64,000 nt of DNA from Ohtaekwangia sp966211525 (lineage in GTDB: Bacteria; Bacteroidota; Bacteroidia; Cytophagales; Cyclobacteriaceae): positions 1 through 64,000 of the forward strand of contig CBIHOZ010000017.1 in the NCBI GenBank assembly GCA_966211525.1. The letters are read 5' to 3'. The translations under genes and the position numbers were made by a program. The first letter of the stretch is position 1, and each line of letters starts with the position of its first letter. Under the pieces are notes generated by a model that saw nothing but the letters and a program-made list of their open reading frames with translations, did not search any database and was not told where the DNA came from. Shown piece by piece: positions 56,832 through 64,000 of the stretch.

Positions 56832-57935
56832 CTACTTCATTTTATAGATTTCGCTTCCCGCCAGCAAAAACGCACCGGCACCATACTCCTGGTAATTATC
56901 AATGGTAACTTTATCGGGCGATGCACCGATCGGTTGTACCCACTGTAATTTACCTTCTGTGGTGACGTATTTATTAAGCCCCTCCCATGCATTTTTGACA
57001 ACCGGTAAATATTCTGTTTTATCCAGCAATCCCTGGTTTATTCCCCACGCGAGTGCGTAGCAGAAAAATGCCGAGCCGCTTGTTTCCGGGTGCGGCACTT
57101 CGGTTTCATCCAGCAAACTCGGACGCCACAAACCATCTTTACCTTGTATAGTCTTCACCGATGCTGCCATCTCTTTCAGCAACGCTATATATTTTCCATA
57201 GGCAGGATTGTCTTTCGGCAGCACTTGCAACACGCGTACGGTTCCGGCCATAACCCAACCGTTACCGCGCGCCCAGAATGTTTTTTTACCCTGTGGTGTC
57301 TTCTTGTTAAAGTATGATTGGTCGCGATAGAAAAGATGTTCCTGCGGATCGTACAAAAATTCATGTGCATCCCAGAACATGGTGTTGAGAAAATCAATAT
57401 AGCGTTGATCGCCCGTAGCCACTGCTAATTTAGCAAGCACGGGTGGCGCCATAAACAAGGCATCGCACCACCACCAGTCTTCTCTTCCCAACTTTGGATT
57501 GGCAATAAGCGAATCAAATGTTTGTCGTATATCGACAATCATCTCCGGATTCTTTTTAAGATCATAGATCTCCAGGTATGTTTGTCCTTTGGCATGATCG
57601 TCTGCGTGCCGGAGACGCTTTGCTAATTTCCATTGAAATGATTCCGACCAAGCGGTAGCAGCGTCCAGATATTTAGCATCGCGTGTTGTATGATACGTTG
57701 CCATAACACCGGTATAAAATGCAGCGCGTGCCCAGTCATTATCATTCTTGGCATTGAAAGATACCGGGTTTGCCAATTGCCAGTCACAGACCTTACGCAT
57801 TTGCGACAGTATACTTTTCCTGGAAAATACATCGGCTACCATAGCGGCCAGCAAGCCTGACGTTGTCAGTACAACAAGCATCATCGTTCCGATTATGACC
57901 AGGTTCCGTTTCTTTTTTGTATTACTTCGATTCAC
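56832..57935 (-). CDS. GH105/GH88-like unsaturated uronyl hydrolase
   Basis: 367 residues. An N-terminal membrane or signal anchor (about 10-32) precedes an (alpha/alpha)6 barrel. Family motifs are HADDHAKGQTY (Asp112/Asp113), WWWCDALFMAPPVL (Asp158, at the position of the catalytic Asp in YteR-type enzymes) and WARGNGWVMAG. It removes 4,5-unsaturated uronic acids from the ends of oligosaccharides made by polysaccharide lyases. This implies that a lyase acts on the same substrate, perhaps the beta-helix protein or one outside the window. Ends with TAG. Confidence 0.9.
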   Translation of the reverse strand: MNRSNTKKKRNLVIIGTMMLVVLTTSGLLAAMVADVFSRKSILSQMRKVCDWQLANPVSFNAKNDNDWARAAFYTGVMATYHTTRDAKYLDAATAWSESFQWKLAKRLRHADDHAKGQTYLEIYDLKKNPEMIVDIRQTFDSLIANPKLGREDWWWCDALFMAPPVLAKLAVATGDQRYIDFLNTMFWDAHEFLYDPQEHLFYRDQSYFNKKTPQGKKTFWARGNGWVMAGTVRVLQVLPKDNPAYGKYIALLKEMAASVKTIQGKDGLWRPSLLDETEVPHPETSGSAFFCYALAWGINQGLLDKTEYLPVVKNAWEGLNKYVTTEGKLQWVQPIGASPDKVTIDNYQEYGAGAFLLAGSEIYKMK

Positions 57936-58102
57936 GTTTATAAAATTTAGTGTGACAGAAATTCCAATTATATCAGTCTAAACAAATATACCTGCAGCCT
58001 ATACTGCAAAGAAGTTGTTTTATACTATAGCGCGGATCGCCTTGTATTCGCAGGCGTTTTCCAATATATAACTTAAGATTCTTATATCCGACCTGTAGTG
58101 TC

Positions 58103-59107
58103 CTATTCCGGATAACGTTCGGGCCTTCCCCATTGCTTCCATAAACGATTCAACTCGTCTGGTGTAATGCTGATCACCGCTCCGTGCCGGGGATGAAAGT
58201 CCATGGACACGGACTCCACCAATGTAAACGAGTCCAGCGTTTTACTCTCGGTAAATTCATATCGTCCCCGGGTATATACATCGTACATCAAGATATAGCG
58301 ATCGGAGTTGTGCAGTTTAAAAACACAGGCGCCCTCCACGGCATCTTTTGTTTGTTGCAGGTATCCCTCGCGCTCCAACCATGTACCGGATGTCAACGAA
58401 GAAGATGTAGCGTGCTTGATGCCGTTACCATGACCTTCAGTCTTATAGAATAAATGATATACTCCATCTTTTAAAACAATATCACCATCAATACACGATT
58501 TTCCGTCCGTAGGAAAGAACAGTTGTTTCGGCTCTGTGGCGAGATCGGTAAACGCTTCGTTCGTATACGCATAGTATATAATGTCTGCGCCTTTACGACC
58601 GTGCTTCATCGACCAGTATACTATATACTTCTTCGCCTTCGGATCATATATAGTTTGAGGTGCCCATACTCGCAACAGACTGTCCTGACCCGAAAATCGT
58701 TGCTGGATGTTGATCACGTTGGATTGCCAGTGTACCAGGTCATTCGACTTCATCAGCACCATGGCGCGATTGGAGTTCCAGCCTTTCGAGGAAGTCATAT
58801 CGGTGGCAACCATGTAAAAATTTTTCCCATCGTTGCTTCGCAGAATATGCGGATCGCGGACACCACCCGTTGAACTGATCGTCTTCGAATCAATTACAGG
58901 TTTGTTGTTGTTTAATGCGAAGAAGTTCAGTCCATCATTGCTTACGGCATAGTGAATGGATTCGTCTGCTACGGCATTGCCGGTAAAGTATACAAACAGA
59001 TAAGCAACGTGATCTTTCCGACCTGAAGTTGAATGCTGCTGTGCATAGCCTTTATAGAGCGTTATGCATAGCAAGATGATTGTAATTTTACTGATCGGTA
59101 TACCCAT
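58103..59107 (-). CDS. GH43-like periplasmic glycosidase
   Basis: 334 residues from ATG 59107 (MGIPISKITIILLCITLYKG, signal peptide ending YAQQ); a start at 59164 adds a charged, non-signal extension. A five-bladed propeller with VRDPHIL, KSCIDGDIV and AVEGACVF in the three acidic positions of GH43. The opening AYLFVYFTGNAVADESIHYAVSNDG is typical of a compact GH43 group without accessory domains. Likely acts on arabinose or galactose side groups. Third gene of the minus-strand operon, following susD after a hairpin. Ends with TAG. Confidence 0.85.
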   Translation of the reverse strand: MGIPISKITIILLCITLYKGYAQQHSTSGRKDHVAYLFVYFTGNAVADESIHYAVSNDGLNFFALNNNKPVIDSKTISSTGGVRDPHILRSNDGKNFYMVATDMTSSKGWNSNRAMVLMKSNDLVHWQSNVINIQQRFSGQDSLLRVWAPQTIYDPKAKKYIVYWSMKHGRKGADIIYYAYTNEAFTDLATEPKQLFFPTDGKSCIDGDIVLKDGVYHLFYKTEGHGNGIKHATSSSLTSGTWLEREGYLQQTKDAVEGACVFKLHNSDRYILMYDVYTRGRYEFTESKTLDSFTLVESVSMDFHPRHGAVISITPDELNRLWKQWGRPERYPE

Positions 59108-59194
59108 AGCGACAATACTATATATTGATTTCCTGGATCTATATATACCGGCAGATGCCGGCATCCCTTAGTTTCAACTATTCTTTCTTACAAG

Positions 59195-59225
59195 CATGCC
59201 GTAAGAGCGTTACTCCTACGGCATG
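59195..59225 (-). other. Hairpin between susD and GH43
   Basis: CATGCCGTA and TACGGCATG (9 bp) extended by GAG/CTC beyond a single mismatch, loop CGTTA. It sits 25 nt after the susD stop (minus strand) without a T tract. It may set the ratio of susCD to enzyme mRNA. Confidence 0.65.
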
Positions 59226-59249
59226 GTCTTATAAATTCTGATGTTGCTT

Positions 59250-61256
59250 TTAATCCGTTACTTTATCTTCGTCAGCAACGGCTTCTTCCCACGTTTCCCA
59301 CTTCGGCGTAGCGGCATCATATCCGGCATAGCCATAATTTTGACTCAGCACACCTTTGTTGTTGGCTGTGATCGCAGCATTCGGTATAGGCCAGTAGAAA
59401 TTGCGCTTGTCCATGGTATAGTTAAATGTACCGGTTCTTACACTAACGGGACCTTTGTTATATATACTATAGTGCATGATGCGCTGGTACCAATAGCTGC
59501 CACCCGTTGCGTCTGTACCGGATTGCTTATCAAACGTATTGACATCATAGGTATTGCCCCACTCATCTGACTTGCCACTCAGTGCCAGGCAGTATGAGAC
59601 ACGGCTTAGCTCTACATTACGCCATTCTTCCAGGTAGAGCTCACGGGCACGCTCATTCATAATATCACCAATGGTAACGGTCGAGTAAAGCTGTGTACAC
59701 AACGCGCGCTTGCGAACTTCGTTCACATCCTCTGCAGCCGAAGCCGCATCGCCTAAATAGAACTTGGCTTCAGCACGCAGCAGGTATGTTTCGGCCAGGC
59801 GGTAAAAATACCAGTCTGCATTGCCACCATTGGTAGCACCGTTGAATTGCGTGGCACCTGGGTTCGCTTCTGCCAGTACATCTTCAAGATATAGTTTGTA
59901 ATGCGGCCAGTCAAACCAATCGCGTATCGTATCGGTACACAACAGTACATTTGTAGTCGGGTGACGAAGCACGAGGTTTTGACCATACCATGCCGATGTC
60001 TTATCGTTATACTTCAGCGAAGTCATCTTGCCCCAGTTACCAACCGTGCTGTTATGGCGAAGATCGCCTTCATCATTCTGTCCGTTTACATTCCATACCG
60101 CATGCGTAGCGAAGTAAGTAGAACGAACTGTAGCGATACCACGGCCTACCGCGCGCAGGTAATCATACTGTGAATTATAGTTTGCAGTGTTGTTACGCGC
60201 ATAGTTGTTTACAGCATTTTTTCCATCGGGTGTCTTTGTACCGTTGCCGTCATTCCAGAACGGTCCGAAAATCCGCATCGTCAAAAACTGGATGAATGAC
60301 TCCGATGTCGTACCGCGATTCGGCATACCGAGAATTACTTCTTTATTGGCACCGATCAATTTGTTTTCAGGACGATGCAAGTCCCAGATCACATTGCGTG
60401 TTATCGGCCAAGTCTGCGGCTCGCCACCATCATTGAACGTACCAAATGTACTTTGCATGAGTTGATAGCCGGACTGATTGATCAGTATATCTGCCTGTTC
60501 TTTTGCTTTCTCAAATTGTCCGGTAGCGAGGTAACATTTGATCAGCAGCTGGCGACATGCACCTTTGTTGATCATACCTATATATCCCATATCTTTTTGA
60601 TCGGGCACCCACTGTACTGCAAACTCCATATCCTTAGTGATCATCTGGAGAATCGCTTCCTTCTTCGTAGAGCGGTAATTCTGTTTAGGTACCTGCAGAA
60701 TTTTTGTTACCAGCGGTACATCTCCAAATTGAAACACAAGTGTGAGATAACGGAAGGAACGATGGAAGTATGCTCTTCCCAAGTAGGCGTTCTTGGTTGC
60801 TTCATCCAGACCTTTTACATTTTCAATAAAGCTGGTAATGGTGTTCGCGTATTTGATTCCGTTGTAGGTCTCATCCCAGAAGTAACTGATGCGGTTACGA
60901 TCTCCGTTCTCTGCACCACCGGTTGGTGTCAGCACGTTAGCTATATCCGAGAACATGCCGCCATCGTCCGTCTTGCTGGCAACCGCCATTTCGGAGAACA
61001 TATACTCCGTTGCTATCGGAACAGATATATTGTTGGTCGAGCTGTTATAGAATGTCCAGTAACTGCGCAGGTGCCGGTCTGCCATGGCCAGCACAGCCTG
61101 TAAACCAGACTCCGTACTTAACGTAGTGGACGGTTCATAAAATGACAGTGGATCAGGTTCCAGAAATTCATCGGAACAGCTGGGAAATACCAGGAACGGT
61201 ACGAGTAACAGGAGTTTCCCAACTATTGCGCGTATATCTTTAAGCGTATTTTTCAT
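59250..61256 (-). CDS. Large SusD/RagB-family lipoprotein
   Basis: 668 residues, longer than the 511-513-residue SusDs elsewhere in the window. Signal with lipobox FPSC, Cys27, then SDEFLEP. SusD features: YLGRAYFHRSFRYLTLVFQFG, RLAETYLLRAEAKFYLGD, NERARELYLEEWRNVELSRV and RNFYWPIPNAAI near the C-terminus. The extra length is in the middle (about 280-450), which could enlarge the glycan-binding lid. Starts 11 bp after susC. Confidence 0.93.
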   Translation of the reverse strand: MKNTLKDIRAIVGKLLLLVPFLVFPSCSDEFLEPDPLSFYEPSTTLSTESGLQAVLAMADRHLRSYWTFYNSSTNNISVPIATEYMFSEMAVASKTDDGGMFSDIANVLTPTGGAENGDRNRISYFWDETYNGIKYANTITSFIENVKGLDEATKNAYLGRAYFHRSFRYLTLVFQFGDVPLVTKILQVPKQNYRSTKKEAILQMITKDMEFAVQWVPDQKDMGYIGMINKGACRQLLIKCYLATGQFEKAKEQADILINQSGYQLMQSTFGTFNDGGEPQTWPITRNVIWDLHRPENKLIGANKEVILGMPNRGTTSESFIQFLTMRIFGPFWNDGNGTKTPDGKNAVNNYARNNTANYNSQYDYLRAVGRGIATVRSTYFATHAVWNVNGQNDEGDLRHNSTVGNWGKMTSLKYNDKTSAWYGQNLVLRHPTTNVLLCTDTIRDWFDWPHYKLYLEDVLAEANPGATQFNGATNGGNADWYFYRLAETYLLRAEAKFYLGDAASAAEDVNEVRKRALCTQLYSTVTIGDIMNERARELYLEEWRNVELSRVSYCLALSGKSDEWGNTYDVNTFDKQSGTDATGGSYWYQRIMHYSIYNKGPVSVRTGTFNYTMDKRNFYWPIPNAAITANNKGVLSQNYGYAGYDAATPKWETWEEAVADEDKVTD

Positions 61257-61267
61257 TGCTCGTTACT

Positions 61268-64000
61268 TTAAAAAGTTACATTTAATCCTATCGTAAACAG
61301 TCGTGTTGCCAGGCCTCCGGTTTCAGGGTCGCCATACTCCCAGTCTTTATTCCATACCGCCACGTTGCGAACGGTTCCGTATAGCTTTACTTTCTCGATG
61401 TCCCAGCGTGAAGACAGTGACGTTGGTATAGTATATCCCAGCGTAATGTTTTCAAGACGAACGAATGAACGATTGTAAAGTCTGCCGGGTGATGTTATAC
61501 CTGCAGGACCGCGTGCATCCAGGCGGGCGTATTCATTGGTAGGATTGTCTAATGTCCAGTAAGGCTTCGCATACATATTCATTCCGTATGTTGCCAGCGA
61601 GCCGCCATTATCCTGGTTCAGGTAATTCTGGTCTGTACTCTTGTGTCCCCAGTATGAGTATATATTGATGGACACGGTGAGATTTCTGAACAGCGTGAAA
61701 TCGTTTCGAAGTGACCAGTGCAACGGAGGGGCTGTCTGTCCGAGAAACTCTTTGTCGCTGTCGTTGTATACCGGGGTAACGGTACCATCAGCATTGACCT
61801 TGTCATCTGCAGTATAATTGTTTGCTACTTTCGGATCTCCGGGACGCTGACCATATTTAGCAGCCTCAGCGGCTTCGTCTTTCTGCCATACACCTGTTAC
61901 GTTGTAGTTCCATATAGCGCTGATCGGTTGTCCTATAAACCAGTTGTTGGTTCTGTCATCCATCTCCTTTACGCCCACTACATTTCCTTCCGCATCAATT
62001 ATGTTTTCATATTGATTGTATAGGTGCTTGATCTCATTCTTGTAGTATGACAAACCGAGTGTAGTACGCCATTCGAAATTCTGATTTTTAACATTCACCG
62101 AGTTGATCATAAGTTCTATACCGCGGTTCTGAACTTCACCCAGGTTAGTCGCGATGGATGAGAAACCGGAGAAGCCCGGCAAGCGTTGTGTCATGATCAT
62201 ATCATTGGTATTACTCACGTAGTACTCAATGCTACCGGAAATTCGATCGGCGAAGAAACCATAGTCAAGACCAACGTTCCAGCTCTTGGTCTTCTCCCAC
62301 TGCAGGTATGGATTCGCGAGGCGATCAATAGTAAGATAACGAACCTGCACGGTACTACCCGATGCGTTGATATACCCTTGTGTTGCACCGGTACCGGCAC
62401 CGAGGTTGGCCAGCGACAAGTATGGATCTGCGAGAGAACGATTACCATTCTTACCCCACGACACGCGCAACTTACCGGTGCTCATCGGTGCCCAATGGAA
62501 GAACTTTTCATTCACAAATGACCAGCCTACTGCTATAGATGGAAATGTAGCATACGGATTTGAACTGCCGAATGCCGAGTAACCATCTCTTCGGATCGAT
62601 GTCGTTAACATATAGCGATCATCGTACGAATAGAACAAACGCGCCATCAATGCATTTGCAGTCTGGTGTGTATCGGTGGATGAAAAGTTACTTTCTGCTT
62701 TACCACCGTTCTGTGTATTGTGAAAACCGAGCGCATCCGATGGCTGAATGTTGCGCGCTTCAATTCTGTCTTGCCAGTACCTGCGTTCTTCTGCTTCCTG
62801 CACCAGCGTAACATTCACATGATGCTTCTCTGCTATAGTCTGATCCCACGTAATGGTATTGTTGAGCGACCAGTCGAAACGTTTTGCCTGTTCGCGGTTT
62901 ACACCGTGATCAATCGCGAGCCAATCCGGATGTTCGGTTGATTCAAAGTAACGATCATAAAAATACTGGTAACGTGGTGCTGCATTGAATCGGTACGTGA
63001 TATTAAACGGCAAGGTAACTTTGGCGCTAAGTATCGAGTTGAGCACTGTATATCCTTTCTCAAGGTCCATATACTGTCTGTCGAAATCAAAGCTATAGCC
63101 GCGGTGTGGTGCTGCATCGCCCATGGGGTGCGCCACCAGCTGACCCGTGCTGTCAGCATACGTTGCGTACGGACTGTTGCGTACCTGGTTGGGATCCCAG
63201 TAGTTCAATCCTAAACCGGGTTGAAGACCACCATCGGTACGATCCTGGAAGTTTACGTTGGCTCCAATCGTCAGCCACTTGTTTACTTTACCTTCCACAC
63301 TCAGGTTGGAGCGTATAGCCCTGTAGTTGTCTCCTATAATGGCACCTTCGTTCTTCAGGTAGCCCATGGACATATAGTAATTGATACGATCGCTCGCACC
63401 GGATACACTCAGGTTATAGTCCTGGTTAAAGCCGGTACGGAACGTGTGATCGTACCAGTCAAACGATTTACCCGCGAGGTAATTTGAGAGCGAGTTAAAG
63501 CCGAGTCCCAAACGCTTCGCATATATACTCGCGTCTGATTCATTCGCTTCATTCGTGGTATAGGCTCTCCAGTCTTCCAGTGAAACGCCCATGGCACCGA
63601 GGTTATCCGGTCTGTCGAAATAACCCGGACGATTCACATAGGCTGCGGTCTGGTATGCTTCATAATTTCCGGACGTTGCGTTCGCGCCATAGGTAGAAGC
63701 TTTATACCAGTCTTCACGATACTGCATGTACTGGTCAGGACCAAATACTTCGCGATAAGCACTGCGACTGGTAGTGCCTATATTTGAGTTGAAGACAATA
63801 ACCGGTTGACCTTCTTTTCCTTTCTTGGTAGTGATGATGATTACACCGTTCGCTGCCTGCGCTCCATATACCGCAGCCGCAGAAGCATCTTTGAGAAGAT
63901 CGATCTGCTCGATGTCATCCGGGTTGATTTCAGAAAGTTCACCATAGAAGATCATACCGTTAAGCACAATGAGCGGATCGTTGTGACCGCCATCGGTATA
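61268..64000 (-). CDS. SusC-family TonB-dependent receptor, N-terminus cut by window edge
   Basis: The frame is open to the right edge, about 910 residues, and the signal peptide, carboxypeptidase-like domain and TonB box are outside the window. The visible part starts in the plug (YTDGGHNDPLIVLNGMIF, IDLLKDASAAAVYGAQAANG) and continues through the whole barrel to TIGLNVTF at 61268. First gene of the minus-strand operon within the window. Whether an STN domain is present cannot be seen. Confidence 0.95.
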   Translation of the reverse strand, partial: YTDGGHNDPLIVLNGMIFYGELSEINPDDIEQIDLLKDASAAAVYGAQAANGVIIITTKKGKEGQPVIVFNSNIGTTSRSAYREVFGPDQYMQYREDWYKASTYGANATSGNYEAYQTAAYVNRPGYFDRPDNLGAMGVSLEDWRAYTTNEANESDASIYAKRLGLGFNSLSNYLAGKSFDWYDHTFRTGFNQDYNLSVSGASDRINYYMSMGYLKNEGAIIGDNYRAIRSNLSVEGKVNKWLTIGANVNFQDRTDGGLQPGLGLNYWDPNQVRNSPYATYADSTGQLVAHPMGDAAPHRGYSFDFDRQYMDLEKGYTVLNSILSAKVTLPFNITYRFNAAPRYQYFYDRYFESTEHPDWLAIDHGVNREQAKRFDWSLNNTITWDQTIAEKHHVNVTLVQEAEERRYWQDRIEARNIQPSDALGFHNTQNGGKAESNFSSTDTHQTANALMARLFYSYDDRYMLTTSIRRDGYSAFGSSNPYATFPSIAVGWSFVNEKFFHWAPMSTGKLRVSWGKNGNRSLADPYLSLANLGAGTGATQGYINASGSTVQVRYLTIDRLANPYLQWEKTKSWNVGLDYGFFADRISGSIEYYVSNTNDMIMTQRLPGFSGFSSIATNLGEVQNRGIELMINSVNVKNQNFEWRTTLGLSYYKNEIKHLYNQYENIIDAEGNVVGVKEMDDRTNNWFIGQPISAIWNYNVTGVWQKDEAAEAAKYGQRPGDPKVANNYTADDKVNADGTVTPVYNDSDKEFLGQTAPPLHWSLRNDFTLFRNLTVSINIYSYWGHKSTDQNYLNQDNGGSLATYGMNMYAKPYWTLDNPTNEYARLDARGPAGITSPGRLYNRSFVRLENITLGYTIPTSLSSRWDIEKVKLYGTVRNVAVWNKDWEYGDPETGGLATRLFTIGLNVTF

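Noticed and set aside
1..64000. Insertion sequences, prophage, CRISPR arrays or rRNA/tRNA genes
   Set aside because: No transposase, integrase, phage structural gene, direct-repeat array or stable RNA gene could be recognised in the window.

Overview
The window looks like a chromosomal segment of a soil or plant-polymer-degrading Bacteroidota, probably a cytophagalean (Chryseolinea/Ohtaekwangia-like; this is an inference). The evidence is three SusC/SusD pairs, two hybrid two-component systems, type IX secretion C-terminal domains, SPII lipoproteins and TAnnTTTG-type promoters. GC content appears to be in the mid 40s percent by eye.

Layout. (1) 1-8.8 kb: a minus-strand operon of DUF2170, PspA/IM30, an OB-fold DUF1449 protein, flotillin and a giant AAA+ ATPase that runs off the left edge. 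It is divergent from an XRE-type regulator; the two promoters share one dyad. This is a membrane-stress or membrane-remodelling island. (2) 9.2-11.7 kb: a T9SS-secreted subtilisin. (3) 12-22.3 kb: an arabinan-type locus with ECF sigma factor, FecR anti-sigma factor, STN-containing SusC, SusD and two GH43 arabinanases. (4) 22.4-31.6 kb: katG, two tandem SDR/AraC cassettes, an exported alpha/beta hydrolase, another AraC regulator and a DUF4240 protein. (5) 31.7-46 kb: a parallel beta-helix protein, two GH16 lipoproteins flanking a hybrid two-component regulator, a CAP-domain lipoprotein, a GH43_24-like exo-galactanase and SusC/SusD. (6) 46.2-64 kb: a nine-gene minus-strand locus of SusC (cut by the right edge), SusD, GH43, GH105, DUF2264, an intact hybrid two-component regulator, GH43, GH35 and GH2.

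Regions 5 and 6 converge at about 46.1 kb and carry complementary enzymes: endo- and exo-galactanases, beta-galactosidase, probable beta-glucuronidases, an unsaturated uronyl hydrolase and arabinosidase-type GH43s. Together they suggest arabinogalactan and pectic side-chain use, with surface lipoproteins cutting the polymer, SusCD importing oligosaccharides and periplasmic enzymes finishing the job.

Three loci keep their reading frame but contain internal stop codons: a TAA in the signal peptide of a GH43, a TAG in the receiver domain of one hybrid regulator, and two TAGs in the GH2 enzyme. TAG also ends several normal genes here, so simple genome-wide recoding is unlikely. The second pervasive oddity is a strong excess of TATA, created largely by choosing ATA for isoleucine after a codon ending in T; katG lacks this excess.
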